A stretch of DNA of 64,000 nucleotides from Deinococcus frigens DSM 12807 (GCF_000701425.1 NZ_JNIW01000005.1:47309-111308); one strand, 5' to 3'. Numbered from the stretch's first letter, positions 40,293 through 53,781 are shown. A program made the numbers and translations. The notes: generated from the letters alone by a model not told the origin.

Positions 40293-42076
40293 CCCGCGCG
40301 CCCCTCAAACTCTCCCGCGAAATGAAACTGCTGCTGCTGTTGCTGCTGCTGGTGGCGCTGCTCGGCGCGTGGTACGTCTGGACCAACAACCGGAGCGTGG
40401 CGGCCCTGGCCACGTCAGGCGCAGCGCCTTCCAGCGCAGGGACCGGCGAGACCGGCAGGGAGGCGGGCGCATTCCCCAGCACCGGCGACACCGCTCCTGA
40501 TCCTGACCCTGGGGCAGGCACGGTCCCCAGCGGCACAGTCCCCAGCGGCACAGTCCCCAGCAGCACAGTCCCCAGCGGCAGCACGTCGGCCAGCAGTGAC
40601 GGCGCAGCCAGCGGCACGCCCACTACAGGCGACAGCAGGACTGAGCCAGGCAGCGCGGCAGCCGACGGCGCGGGAACAGGAACGGCGGCAACTGCCACTG
40701 CGGAAACTGGCCCATCTGCGACGGGCACCGCCGGAGCGGGTCTGGCCGCAGGCGCAGGAACGGGGCAGGATACGGTTCCCCTCACGCCGGACGCGCCGCT
40801 GTCCGGCGTGAGCGGTCCAAACGGCACGGCTACGGGCAATGCAGGCAATGCGGGCGCGCTGGCCGTGCAGCCCAATCGGCCCGTGGACATTGAAGTCATT
40901 CCGCCCTTCCCCACCCCTGAGGTGCCCAGCAGACAGGGCAGCGCGGCCACCCCCGCCGGCATCAACCCCCAGGCCAGCGTTGCCAGCGTGCCGCGCAACA
41001 ATCCCTTCCGGCCCCTATCGCTGGACCGCAGCAGCGTCCAGGACAGGTCTGCTGCGGCTTCCACGTCGGGCCTGACAGGCAGCGGCTCACCATCCAACAC
41101 CCAGTCCAACACCCAGTTTGGTTTCCAGGCCAGCACCCCCGGCGGCAGCGTACAGACCACGCCGATCACCCCCAGCAATGCCGCACCGCTGGCGATCAGC
41201 CCGGTTCCCGGCGCGGGCAGCAGCACCGGCGTCTCATCGGGCAGCCTGAGCGGCCTGCCCACCCTTCCCGGCGCGGACAGCACCGGCCTGGGCAATCCCA
41301 GCGGGGGCCGCTCCGGCGCTGGCCTGGACAGCCCAGGTAGCGGCGTCACGTCCGGCAACGCCATCCCCGGCGGCAGTGGCAACACGGTGGATGACAGCAC
41401 TGGAGTTGGCAACACGGTGTCTGGTAACACGGTGTCTGGCAGCGCGCCGGGCCGCACCATCTCCGGAACCAGCGGCGATTCTGGCGTGACCGTGCTCGGT
41501 GGCAGCGGGACCACGGGTTCCAGCACAGCCGCCTCCAGGAACCCCAGCGGCATAGGCAACCCGGCCCAGACCAATACACAGCCCACTGCACTGGCCAGCC
41601 CACAGGGCGGCGTGGTCATCACCGCGCCCGAGCCGCCCAAGCCTATCGTGCCGCCCATCGCCGGAATGAACGTGCCCAGCGTGACCCGCGTTTCCGTCAC
41701 GCCATCCGGGGCAGCGCCCGGCACCGCGAACGGCGCTGGCAGCCGCATCGGCTCAGACACAATGGCGACCGCCACCCCCGTTCCCGGCACCCCGCAGGTC
41801 ATCGCCTCGCTGGGCCAGGGCGCGGGCGCAGGGGACGGGGCGCAGGCCGCCGCCAGTCAGCTCGATCAGTTCGTGCAGAAACGGCAACTGGTATTCAATG
41901 CCGCCGTGCTCGGTCCCATCAACACCGCCATCTTCCGGGGCCAGGACGGCTACGCGGTCGTCGCCGTGGGCCAGACCCTGCCCGATTCTCAGGTCAGGGT
42001 CAGGGAAGTGAACGCCACCACCGCCGTGCTGAGCCTGGGCAATGACCTCAAAATTCTCGAACTGGACCAAAGGTGA
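40289..42076 (+). CDS. PilP/PilW-position pilus protein with a long repeat-rich linker
   Basis: A 595-residue protein between pilO and pilQ, where other bacteria have PilP and Thermus has PilW. A TM helix (LLLLLLLLVALLGAWYVW) is followed by ~480 residues rich in Gly, Ser, Thr, Pro and Ala, then a small C-terminal beta domain (residues ~520-595: NAAVLGPINTAIFRGQDGYAVVAVGQTLPD) resembling the PilP homology region. The linker includes four 15-bp units encoding PSGTV-type repeats. It likely spans the periplasm to touch the secretin. Start overlaps pilO (ATGA type). Confidence 0.8.
   Translation: MTRAPLKLSREMKLLLLLLLLVALLGAWYVWTNNRSVAALATSGAAPSSAGTGETGREAGAFPSTGDTAPDPDPGAGTVPSGTVPSGTVPSSTVPSGSTSASSDGAASGTPTTGDSRTEPGSAAADGAGTGTAATATAETGPSATGTAGAGLAAGAGTGQDTVPLTPDAPLSGVSGPNGTATGNAGNAGALAVQPNRPVDIEVIPPFPTPEVPSRQGSAATPAGINPQASVASVPRNNPFRPLSLDRSSVQDRSAAASTSGLTGSGSPSNTQSNTQFGFQASTPGGSVQTTPITPSNAAPLAISPVPGAGSSTGVSSGSLSGLPTLPGADSTGLGNPSGGRSGAGLDSPGSGVTSGNAIPGGSGNTVDDSTGVGNTVSGNTVSGSAPGRTISGTSGDSGVTVLGGSGTTGSSTAASRNPSGIGNPAQTNTQPTALASPQGGVVITAPEPPKPIVPPIAGMNVPSVTRVSVTPSGAAPGTANGAGSRIGSDTMATATPVPGTPQVIASLGQGAGAGDGAQAAASQLDQFVQKRQLVFNAAVLGPINTAIFRGQDGYAVVAVGQTLPDSQVRVREVNATTAVLSLGNDLKILELDQR
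40517..40576 (+). repeat. Four 15-bp tandem repeats in the pilus linker
   Basis: GGCACAGTCCCCAGC and close variants occur four times without spacing, in frame. Units of 15 bp can expand or contract without breaking the frame. A further pair, AACACGGTGTCTGGT/C, is at 41411-41440. Confidence 0.85.
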
Positions 42077-42084
42077 GCCAAACC

Positions 42085-44598
42085 ATGATGAACCGTTACG
42101 CCCTCCTGCTGACCGCCACACTTGGCATGGCCGCCGCGCAAAATATCCCCGCCGCCCCTCTCAGGGCTGGCACTCCCAGCACGACTCCGTTTCAGGAAAG
42201 CTCGTCAACGGAGATCAGTACCGTGAGAAGCGCCGCACGAGATCCCAATCTCACCAATGCCCGCATCACGGTCAACATGGGGACGTACGTTGGCCCTCTC
42301 TCGACGCTGCTGGCAGGTATTGCCACCAGCGCAGGCTATGAAGTGGTCTTCAACTTCAATGTTGACGCGCTCGCACTGATCAACGGTGAAATCGTTACCT
42401 CGGCAACCGCCAGCGCTGGTGCGGCACCCGTGGCCAATGTTCCTCAAGGTGCTCCGAACGCTCTGATTGCCTATGCCTCGCCCATCGGCAAACCGCAGGA
42501 GCTGGCGGCCAAACCCGTGGTCCATAATTTCGTCGGTAAACCGTTCAATGAAGTCTGGCCCCTGTTGATGGACGTCTACGAACTGAATTACGAGGTCATC
42601 AAGCTGGGTGGTGGCAACATCTTAAGAATCAGCCAGCGCCCTCGTCAGCTCTCCGTCGTCCTGAGGTACACCACTGCTGCTGCGGCCCGTGAGAAGGCTA
42701 CGGAGTTCTTCGGTGAAGCAGCCTACAATGATGAAGATTACATTGATAACGATGGAAACAAGCGCACGCGCAAACTTTTTGCTGGATACAGATTACCCGA
42801 CACCTTGAAAATTCTTGCCGACACCGAGAACAACCGCCTGATCGTGGGCGGCACCAGCGAACAGACCGACAAGGTCCGCAGCTTCATCTCCACCATCGAC
42901 ATTCCCAAGTCGGCTGCTTCCACCACCGCTCAGGGACAGACGATTTACACCACCAAGAGTAGTCCGGTTGATGTAGGAGCAATTCTCCAAAGTCAGTTTC
43001 CTGCCCTCAAGGCAACTCCCATCGGCCAGACTGCCCGTGTGGTCATCACCGGACCTCAGCCTGATCTGGACGCGGCCCTCAAGCTGCTGGCCGAGGTAGA
43101 TCAGCCCGCCCCAGCCGCAGCCAAGCCTGCCGCCATCCCCGTCGCCCAGCGCGTGTACAGCGTCAATGGCCGCCAGGAGGACGTGGTGGACCTGCTGGGC
43201 AGGCAGTATCCGGGGCTGAACGTCTCGCCGGTGGGCAGCACCGGGCAGGTGGTCGTCAGCGGTCCAGAGGACCAGCTCAGCGAGGCCCTTAAACTGCTGG
43301 CGCAGGTAGACCGCCCCGTGAGCGCCGCACCGGACCCCAAGTCGGGGGTCCAGGTCTACGCTGCCAGGGGCAAGTCCGACGACGTGACCAGGTTCCTGGC
43401 CGCGCAGTATCCGGGCCTGAAAGTCACGCCCGTGGGCACCACCGAGCGGCTGGTGATCAGCGGCCCGCAGGACCAAGTGAACGCCGCGCTGGCCCTGCTG
43501 GATCAGGTGGATGTGGCCGCGCCGGTGGCCGCCAGCACCGTGCAGCAGGTCTTCACGCTGGTCAACGCCAGCGCCGAGGAGGTCAAGGCCACCCTGGAAG
43601 GCACCCTGTCGCGGGACGTGACCTCCACCAATCTGGTCTCCAACGCCACGCTGATCAGCCCGGTCACCGGGCAGCCCTACACCAGCGGTCCACTCGCCAA
43701 CGTGCCGCTGCAACCCCAGACCACGGGCGCTGCTCCGGCGGACAGCGCGGCCACCGCAGCGGCCCAGCCCCCCACCATCATCGCCGACAAGCGCACCAAC
43801 ACCCTCATCGTGCGCGGTACGCTGGATCAAGTGGCACAGATCGCCGAGCTGATCCCGCAACTGGACCAGAAGGTGCCGCAGATCAACGTGCAGGTCCGTA
43901 TTCAAGAAATCACCGAGACGGCGGCCCGCAGCCTGGGCATGGACTGGAAGATCGGTTTCGGCGGCTTCCAGGTCTCGGCGGGCAGCGGTGGCCTGGGCGC
44001 GGCCTTCAACCCCACCCAGAGCCTGATGGGCTTCAACCTGGGCGCGACGCTGAACACCCTGCAAAACCAGGGCCTGTCCAAGAGCGTCTACGACGGCGCG
44101 ATCACCATGCAGAGCGGTCAGCGTTCCCTGAGCAGCGAGGGCCAGACCCAGAACGCCTCGGCCACGGCGGCGGCCAGCGTCAAGTCCGGCGGACGGCTGG
44201 AACTCAACATTCCCTCGGCGGCGGCCAACGTGCCCGGTATCCAGAAACAGATCGACTACGGCGTCAACCTGGATTTCTACAGCCCGCAGGTGGCCCCGGA
44301 CGGCTCTATTACCATGCGCGTGCGCGGCCAGGTCAACGATCTGACCACCCCCATCACCGCCTCCACGTTGCCGAACCTGCTCCAGTTCGCCAACAGCGAG
44401 GCCCAGACCACGCTGACCTTCAAGAGCGGCGAAACGTTGCTCCTGAGTGGCCTGCTGAAGACCAAGGAAACCCGCAACAACGACGGCGTGCCGTTTCTGT
44501 CCAGCCTTCCCGTGATCGGCGGCCTGTTCGGCAAGGAGACCACCAAGAAAGAGCAGACCCAACTGCTGGTGGTGATCACCGGGAACATCGTCAAGTAA
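42085..44598 (+). CDS. pilQ: Type IV pilus secretin PilQ
   Basis: The ~837-residue outer-membrane secretin for pilus extrusion and, in relatives, DNA uptake. The ATG at 42085 is preceded by AAAGGTGAG; a GTG at 42073 overlapping the previous gene is possible. Signal peptide (NRYALLLTATLGMAAAQ), N0-type domain, then at least four repeated beta-alpha domains (VQVYAARGKSDDVTRFLAAQYPG type), and the secretin core: QINVQVRIQEITETAARSLGMDW, GRLELNIPSAAANVPG, SGLLKTKETRNNDGVPFLSS and VIGGLFGKE. Residues ~1-275 use more AT-rich codons than the rest. The stop codon abuts a mobile element. Confidence 0.95.
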   Translation: MMNRYALLLTATLGMAAAQNIPAAPLRAGTPSTTPFQESSSTEISTVRSAARDPNLTNARITVNMGTYVGPLSTLLAGIATSAGYEVVFNFNVDALALINGEIVTSATASAGAAPVANVPQGAPNALIAYASPIGKPQELAAKPVVHNFVGKPFNEVWPLLMDVYELNYEVIKLGGGNILRISQRPRQLSVVLRYTTAAAAREKATEFFGEAAYNDEDYIDNDGNKRTRKLFAGYRLPDTLKILADTENNRLIVGGTSEQTDKVRSFISTIDIPKSAASTTAQGQTIYTTKSSPVDVGAILQSQFPALKATPIGQTARVVITGPQPDLDAALKLLAEVDQPAPAAAKPAAIPVAQRVYSVNGRQEDVVDLLGRQYPGLNVSPVGSTGQVVVSGPEDQLSEALKLLAQVDRPVSAAPDPKSGVQVYAARGKSDDVTRFLAAQYPGLKVTPVGTTERLVISGPQDQVNAALALLDQVDVAAPVAASTVQQVFTLVNASAEEVKATLEGTLSRDVTSTNLVSNATLISPVTGQPYTSGPLANVPLQPQTTGAAPADSAATAAAQPPTIIADKRTNTLIVRGTLDQVAQIAELIPQLDQKVPQINVQVRIQEITETAARSLGMDWKIGFGGFQVSAGSGGLGAAFNPTQSLMGFNLGATLNTLQNQGLSKSVYDGAITMQSGQRSLSSEGQTQNASATAAASVKSGGRLELNIPSAAANVPGIQKQIDYGVNLDFYSPQVAPDGSITMRVRGQVNDLTTPITASTLPNLLQFANSEAQTTLTFKSGETLLLSGLLKTKETRNNDGVPFLSSLPVIGGLFGKETTKKEQTQLLVVITGNIVK

Positions 44599-44782
44599 TA
44601 CGGACCCCGTTTGTTTCGTGGATGAGTCGGGCATGAATCTGGACAGCGCCGATTCATCCACGTCACGTCCGAGACCCGTTTTTCTCCTGCTCGCTGTCTT
44701 GTCCAGAGCAGCGCCCATGAGGACGCTTGGACGCCCCCTCGGATTTCCAGGTGTTTCCAACACCTTCCAATCGGATTCCGTA
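44599..44782 (+). mobile_element. TA-flanked inverted-repeat element (MITE-like) after pilQ
   Basis: 184 bp with ends TACGGACCCCGTTTG and, inverted, TACGGAATCCGATTG, flanked by TA. It begins immediately after the pilQ TAA. Inside, CGTGGATGAGTCG (44617-44629) and CGATTCATCCACG (44650-44662) pair 12 of 13. The interior differs from the elements at 14.0 and 24.3 kb. Confidence 0.65.
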
Positions 44783-44901
44783 TAACGTCAAACCACCAAT
44801 CCGCTGCCCCCCTCCCACGACTGGAGGGGGGCTTTTCTATTGACCACTTCCCTGCCCTCCCCTGTTTGGGCATGGCCGACGGATGCGCGCCTGGGGGGCG
44901 C

Positions 44902-44907
44902 TACAGT
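44902..44907 (+). promoter_or_regulatory. Leaderless -10 box of aroC
   Basis: TACAGT lies 7 bases before the ATG. Confidence 0.6.
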
Positions 44908-44914
44908 CACCGAT

Positions 44915-46063
<1,149 letters not shown>

Positions 46064-46217
46064 CCGGTATGGGTCAGGCTGCGCCGCCGTCATCTCCCTC
46101 CGGACCAGTCCTCGCGGGCGTGGCCGAATGCGTGGACCACGAGCTTCGGACCATGCTGGCCGCTCCGCCTGAGTCGCCAGACCGTGCCTTTGTTACCCCG
46201 CTCACAGGCGAGTCCTC

Positions 46218-46223
46218 TAGACT
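46218..46223 (+). promoter_or_regulatory. Leaderless -10 box of aroK
   Basis: TAGACT lies 7 bases before the ATG at 46231, supporting that start and showing that aroK has its own promoter. The stretch 46064-46230 would otherwise be an unconserved N-terminal extension. Confidence 0.65.
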
Positions 46224-46230
46224 GTCCCCC

Positions 46231-46812
46231 ATGTTGGGAACGGGCCTGATCGAACGCCCAGTCGACTGGGTGGCGCTGGCAGGCTTCATGGGAACGGGAA
46301 AAAGCCGTGTGGGCTGGGAGCTGTCGCGCGCCCTGGCGCTGCACTTCGTGGACACCGACAAGCTGATCACCCGCGTGGTGGGCAAGAGCATCCCCGAGGT
46401 CTTTGAGCAGGAGGGCGAGGGCTATTTCCGCTCCTGCGAGGCCGAGGTGGTGCGCCGCGTGTCCCGGCTGGAACACGCCGTGATCAGCCTGGGCGGCGGC
46501 ACATTCATTCACGAGGACAACCGCCACGCGCTGCTGGAACGCGGCCCGGTGGTGGTGTTGTGGGCCACGCCCGAAACGGTGTATCAACGCACCAAGCGCA
46601 GTGACCGCCCGCTGCTGCGCGCCGAAGACCCCCTGGGCCGCATCCGTAGCCTGATGGACGAGCGCGAGGGCGTGTACCGCGAGGGCACCATCCATGTCCA
46701 CAGCGACGGACGCCCCTCCGAGGAAATCGTGGAGGAGATCATTGAACGCCTGTGGGCCTGGTCCGACGCCTATCACGCCTGGGCCGAGGCCCCCCAAACT
46801 GTGGCGGACTGA
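46231..46812 (+). CDS. aroK: Shikimate kinase
   Basis: A 193-residue P-loop kinase phosphorylating shikimate at O3. The Walker A motif is VALAGFMGTGKSRVGWELS, with shikimate-binding FVDTDKLI, FRSCEAEVVRRV and ISLGGGTF, and the LID Arg in KRSDRPLLRAEDPLGR. An alternative upstream start (46069) adds ~54 unconserved residues; length and the -10 box favour 46231. aroB begins 3 bases after its stop. Confidence 0.95.
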   Translation: MLGTGLIERPVDWVALAGFMGTGKSRVGWELSRALALHFVDTDKLITRVVGKSIPEVFEQEGEGYFRSCEAEVVRRVSRLEHAVISLGGGTFIHEDNRHALLERGPVVVLWATPETVYQRTKRSDRPLLRAEDPLGRIRSLMDEREGVYREGTIHVHSDGRPSEEIVEEIIERLWAWSDAYHAWAEAPQTVAD

Positions 46813-46815
46813 GGG

Positions 46816-47862
46816 GTGCGCCGAATCGAAGTCGGTGGGGCGCAGCCGTACGGAGTGGAGGTGGGCGAGGGTTTACTGTCCCGCCTGCAAGTCCCGCAGG
46901 GACAGACCGCGCTGATTCATCCGGCAGACCTCCCCCCTCAGTTCGCGGAGACGGTTCAGGCCAGCCTGTGCCCCACGGTGACCATCGAGGTTCCGGCCCG
47001 CGACGACTGCAAGACGCTGGAGGTCTTGAGCGGCGTGCTGTCCAAACTGGCCGCCGCCAACATTCCCCGCGACGGCGCAGTGGTGGGCCTGGGCGGCGGC
47101 GCGGCCACCGATCTGGCCGGGTTTGCCGCCGCCAGCTACCTGCGCGGCGTGGCCTTTTACACGCTGCCCACCACCCTGCTGGGCATGGTGGACGCGGCGG
47201 TGGGCGGCAAAACCGGCGTCAACCTGCCCGAGGGTAAAAATCTGGTGGGTGCTTTTCATCCCCCGCAGGCCGTGTGGTGCGACACCGACACGCTGGCAAC
47301 GCTGCCGGATGCCGTGTTCCGCGAGGGCGCTGCCGAGGCCTACAAGCACGGATTGATCTCTGATCCCAGTTTGCTGGAACGGGTGCTTTCGCCCCAGTTC
47401 AGGCCCGGCGGCGCGAATCTGGAAGACACCCTGGCCGACGCGATTGCCGTCAAGGCCGGAGTGGTGACCCGTGACCTGACCGAGCAGGGCGAGCGGGCGT
47501 ATCTGAACTTCGGCCACACGCTGGCGCACGCGCTGGAGGCGGTCACGGGTCACGCGGTCACGCACGGCGACGCGGTGGGCTACGGGATGCACTACGCCGC
47601 CCTGCTGTCCCGCGCAATGGGCGGCGCGGACCTGACGCCGCACACGCTGGCTTTTCTCAAGTGGCAACAGCCCAGACCCCTGCCCCCGCTGACTTTTGAC
47701 GCGGTGATGCCCTACATGGCCCGCGACAAGAAAGCCGATTCGCAGGGCGTGCGCTTCGTGCTGCTGTGTGATCTGGCTCAGCCGTACCTGACGCGGGTGC
47801 CAGAAGACGTTTTGCGGGGGGCATTTGGGGAATGGCAGACGGCGGTGGGTGACGCAGACTGA
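46816..47862 (+). CDS. aroB: 3-dehydroquinate synthase
   Basis: A 348-residue NAD/Zn-dependent enzyme cyclising DAHP to 3-dehydroquinate. NAD site [25 protein letters not shown], then [39 protein letters not shown], and Zn-ligand [13 protein letters not shown] with [10 protein letters not shown]. The C-terminus has [16 protein letters not shown]. The GTG start lies 3 bases after aroK, so they are translated together. Confidence 0.96.
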   Translation: MRRIEVGGAQPYGVEVGEGLLSRLQVPQGQTALIHPADLPPQFAETVQASLCPTVTIEVPARDDCKTLEVLSGVLSKLAAANIPRDGAVVGLGGGAATDLAGFAAASYLRGVAFYTLPTTLLGMVDAAVGGKTGVNLPEGKNLVGAFHPPQAVWCDTDTLATLPDAVFREGAAEAYKHGLISDPSLLERVLSPQFRPGGANLEDTLADAIAVKAGVVTRDLTEQGERAYLNFGHTLAHALEAVTGHAVTHGDAVGYGMHYAALLSRAMGGADLTPHTLAFLKWQQPRPLPPLTFDAVMPYMARDKKADSQGVRFVLLCDLAQPYLTRVPEDVLRGAFGEWQTAVGDAD

Positions 47863-47893
47863 GCCAGCAGCCCTGCGGTCACATCCCCTGCGC

Positions 47894-47899
47894 TACCCT
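47894..47899 (+). promoter_or_regulatory. Leaderless -10 box of aroQ
   Basis: TACCCT lies 6 bases before the ATG at 47906. Confidence 0.6.
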
Positions 47900-47905
47900 C
47901 CTGCC

Positions 47906-48349
47906 ATGCTGCTGATCCTCAACGGCCCCAACCTCAACCGCCTGGGCCTGCGTGAACCGGGCGTCTATGGCCCGCAGACCATCGAGGACCTAGAGCGCCA
48001 GTGCGAGGCGTGGGGCGCAGAGCTGGGCGAGACCGTCACCTGCCGCCAGAGCAACTACGAGGGCCAGCTTCTGGAGTGGATTCAGGAGGCGCAGGAGCAG
48101 GGCTTCATGGGTATCGTGATCAATCCCGGCGCGCTCACCCATTACAGCTACGCCCTGCGTGACGCCATCTCCGGCCAGCCTCTGCCGGTGGTGGAAGTGC
48201 ATATCAGTAACGTGGACGCCCGCGAGGAGTTCCGGCACAAATCCGTGACGGCGGCGGTGTGCAGGGGCAAGATCAGCGGCCTGGGCTTTGTCGGTTACCG
48301 TTTAGGGATGGAATATCTGATCGAGATGGGCACCGGGGCAGACGCGTGA
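47906..48349 (+). CDS. aroQ: Type II 3-dehydroquinate dehydratase
   Basis: A 147-residue small dehydratase. The N-terminus is the classical LLILNGPNLNRLGLREPGVYG (catalytic Tyr in VYG), with CRQSNYEGQLLEWIQEA, NPGALTHYSYALRDAI and EVHISNVDAREEFRHKSV. Its stop overlaps the GTG of the next gene (GTGA). Confidence 0.97.
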   Translation: MLLILNGPNLNRLGLREPGVYGPQTIEDLERQCEAWGAELGETVTCRQSNYEGQLLEWIQEAQEQGFMGIVINPGALTHYSYALRDAISGQPLPVVEVHISNVDAREEFRHKSVTAAVCRGKISGLGFVGYRLGMEYLIEMGTGADA

Positions 48350-49170
48350 GCTGGCAGCCTTACGCCGCGCAGCCGGACAGCACCGTAACTGGAACGCTGC
48401 TCCAGTGGGAGGGCGTGGGCGACGCCAACCACGCCGCGCGCACGGTGCTGGCGTGGCTGCCCCCATCGTATGAATCACAGCCGGAAAAGCGCTATCCGGT
48501 GGTCTACTTCCACGACGGACAGAACGTCTTCGACGCGGCCATCAGTTACAACATCAGCGAGTGGGGGGCCGACGAGACGCTGACCATGCTGGCGGCGGAG
48601 GGGCTGGAGGCCATCGCCATCGGCATTCCCAACGCCAATGAGCGGCGCTACCACGAATACAGTCCGGTGCGGCATCCCGGATTTCCGCCGGAAGTGGAGG
48701 GAGGCGGGGGCGGCGACGATTACCTGGACTTCCTGATCCATACCATTAAGCCGCTGGTGGACGACAACCTGCGGACCCTGCCGGACGCCGCGCACACATC
48801 GCTGATCGGCTCCAGCATGGGCGGCCTGATCAGCCTGCACGCCCTGCTCACGCGCCCGGAGGTCTTTAGCGGCGCGGGCGTGATGAGTCCGGCGTTCTGG
48901 GCCTGCGCGGGCGAGGCGTTTGGGCGGGTGCGGAACAGCCCGCCCATTGCGGGCAGGGTCTGGCTGGACATTGGCGGCCAGGAGGGCACCGATCACCCCG
49001 AGCAGCGGCAGGCGTACTGGGACGACGCCCACGCCATGCGCGACCTGCTGCTGGAAAAGGGTATGGGCCAGCGCCTGCGCTTTCAGGCGGACCCGCAGGG
49101 GATTCACCGCGAAACGGCGTGGAAGGTGCGGCTGCCGGAGGCACTGCGGTTATTGCTGGGCGGCGGATGA
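48346..49170 (+). CDS. Esterase of the enterochelin-esterase-like family
   Basis: A 274-residue alpha/beta hydrolase. Features are RTVLAWLPPSYESQPEKRYPVVYFHDGQNVFD, the nucleophile elbow TSLIGSSMGGLISLHAL (GxSxG), MSPAFWACAG and a C-terminal His in GIHRETAW. The family hydrolyses esters, including ferric-enterochelin in some members; no siderophore genes lie nearby, so the substrate is unknown. Coupled to aroQ by overlap. Confidence 0.85.
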   Translation: MSWQPYAAQPDSTVTGTLLQWEGVGDANHAARTVLAWLPPSYESQPEKRYPVVYFHDGQNVFDAAISYNISEWGADETLTMLAAEGLEAIAIGIPNANERRYHEYSPVRHPGFPPEVEGGGGGDDYLDFLIHTIKPLVDDNLRTLPDAAHTSLIGSSMGGLISLHALLTRPEVFSGAGVMSPAFWACAGEAFGRVRNSPPIAGRVWLDIGGQEGTDHPEQRQAYWDDAHAMRDLLLEKGMGQRLRFQADPQGIHRETAWKVRLPEALRLLLGGG

Positions 49171-49171
49171 A

Positions 49172-49720
49172 ATGGCAAGTGGACTGAGCAACAAGCTGAC
49201 TGGTCAGATCGGGGAATTTCTGGTGTGCGCGGAGCTGGGACGGCAGCTGGATTTGGTGGCCACGCCATTCGCGGGCAACGTTCCCGCTTTTGATCTGCTG
49301 GTGGCCGATGCACAGTGCCGCAGCGTACCGATACAGGTGAAAACAGCGCGGGGAACACAGTGGCCCTCCCGCGCAGATACCTGGATCAAGCTAACCGTTG
49401 TTGATGGCAAACAAGATGATGGCGGTGATCAGGAAATAGACTTGCCCAATTTGATTTATGTCTTTGTTGCTCTTGCTCCACAAGCCAGCGCCCCAACAGA
49501 AGCCAGGCAGAAGGACCGTTTCTTCATCCTGACCAAGCGCGACTTGCAGGGCATCCTGGCCCCCGGCTACCGAGCTTGGATAAAAGATCTAAAAATACCG
49601 TGGCAGCGTCCACGCAATCCAGCCTCATTCGATACCCGCCTGAACGCCGACCAGATGGCAGATTTCGAGGACAACTGGGAGCTGGTCAGGCAGCGCCTGG
49701 AGACACAACAGTCCGCCTGA
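49172..49720 (+). CDS. PD-(D/E)XK nuclease-like protein of unknown role
   Basis: A 182-residue protein starting 1 base after the esterase stop. The motif set GQIGEFLVCAELGRQ, PAFDLLVADAQ and VPIQVKTARG matches the E...D...QxK pattern of the PD-(D/E)XK nuclease fold, as seen in group I intron-type and recombination endonucleases. Codon use is more AT-rich than the esterase and RNase H genes either side, which suggests transfer. No partner methylase or defence gene is nearby. Confidence 0.6.
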   Translation: MASGLSNKLTGQIGEFLVCAELGRQLDLVATPFAGNVPAFDLLVADAQCRSVPIQVKTARGTQWPSRADTWIKLTVVDGKQDDGGDQEIDLPNLIYVFVALAPQASAPTEARQKDRFFILTKRDLQGILAPGYRAWIKDLKIPWQRPRNPASFDTRLNADQMADFEDNWELVRQRLETQQSA

Positions 49721-49829
49721 CTCTCGCCTTCAGACTACTGAACCTCCTGTCGCCGGTTGCTAAACTTCTCCTCACGGTGAACAGGGCAGAGGGATGGAAC
49801 GCCGCAGAGCGCCAGGAAGGAGGCGGACC

Positions 49830-50570
49830 GTGAATCACGCTTACGTGGACGCAAGCTGGCACGAACTGCCGGACGGCTCCGGCGTGGGCGGCTGGGGACT
49901 GGTCTTGCGGACGCCCGGCAGCCTGGCGCAGCGTTTTCAGGGCCAGTTGAAAGCCCCCGACAACAACGCGGCGGAGTTGCGCGCCGTGCTGGAGGCGGTG
50001 CGCCTGGCCCCGGCGGGCGAACCCCTGAGCGTCTTTACCGACAACCAGGCCGTGATCGCCGCCGTGGCACGCGGGCGCGGCGGCCAGCACCTGGGCGAAC
50101 TGGCGCGCGAGGTGATGGACGAGGCCGGGACAAGGGGCCTGGCGCTGCGGATGGGCTATGTCCCGCGCACGCGGCGGCACATGCTGTCGGCGCACAACCT
50201 GGCAAACGACGCGCGGCGCGGAAGCGGTACGCCGGGTCTGAACTCGGCGCAGGCCGATGTGCTGATCGAGCAGCGCCCCGCCCTGACCGAGGCCCGCGTC
50301 AGCCTGCGCCGCAGCAATGAACGGGTCACGGCGCACGTCACGCTGGACCCCTTCTCGGACGTGCCGCCCAGCGCCCAGGCCCTGCTGGCGGCGGTGGAAC
50401 TGGCCCAGCCCGGCGAGGTGCTGCTGGTCCGCCGCGCCAGCAAGGTGGCCCAGGCCCTGTGGCAGCGTCCCGAACGCGCGCTGCGCCCGGCGGCCCAGGC
50501 CAGGCTCTTCAGCGCCCGGCAGGCGGCGGAGGCGTCGGGGGTGCAGGTGGAATTTCTGGGGGTGGGGTAA
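49830..50570 (+). CDS. RNase H-fold protein
   Basis: A 246-residue protein; the GTG at 49830 follows GGAAGGAGG. The N-terminal ~140 residues are an RNase HI-like domain with the carboxylates in YVDASWHE, NNAAELRAVLEAV and VFTDNQAVIAAV; the fourth may be Asp of LANDARR. The C-terminal ~100 residues (ARVSLRRSNERVTAHVTLDPF, EVLLVRRASKVAQALW) are a separate domain I do not recognise. It may act on RNA:DNA hybrids; activity is inferred from motifs only. Confidence 0.75.
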   Translation: MNHAYVDASWHELPDGSGVGGWGLVLRTPGSLAQRFQGQLKAPDNNAAELRAVLEAVRLAPAGEPLSVFTDNQAVIAAVARGRGGQHLGELAREVMDEAGTRGLALRMGYVPRTRRHMLSAHNLANDARRGSGTPGLNSAQADVLIEQRPALTEARVSLRRSNERVTAHVTLDPFSDVPPSAQALLAAVELAQPGEVLLVRRASKVAQALWQRPERALRPAAQARLFSARQAAEASGVQVEFLGVG

Positions 50571-50637
50571 GGGTCTATCGTCCAGCCCCCAGCCTCAAAC
50601 CGGCTGCCAGTGGGCTGTCATCTTTCGCCCCAGCCGT

Positions 50638-50643
50638 TAGACT
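50638..50643 (+). promoter_or_regulatory. Leaderless -10 box of the gene at 50650
   Basis: TAGACT lies 6 bases before the ATG. Confidence 0.65.
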
Positions 50644-50649
50644 GCCCGC

Positions 50650-51438
<789 letters not shown>

Positions 51439-51642
51439 ACCGACGGCTTCAGGAGGGGTACAGCCTGGCCTACAGAAGACAAGGGTGGTATCTGGTAGCG
51501 TTTCCAGCGAGGGGTCAGACGGCAGAGGAAACAACCTGTCATCTCCCCTATTCTCTTGTTCTTTTCGGGCCTGACCCCGTGGCCACCGGACAACAACCGG
51601 CACACACGCATTTCAGCGCCCTGCCAAGGAGTTTCACGCGAT

Positions 51643-53781
<2,139 letters not shown>

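Noticed and set aside
40120..41802. Long minus-strand frame (560 codons) opposite the pilus linker
   Set aside because: It mirrors the repeat-rich linker and has biased Pro/Val/Leu composition with no domain; the plus-strand gene is supported by operon overlap and a TM helix.
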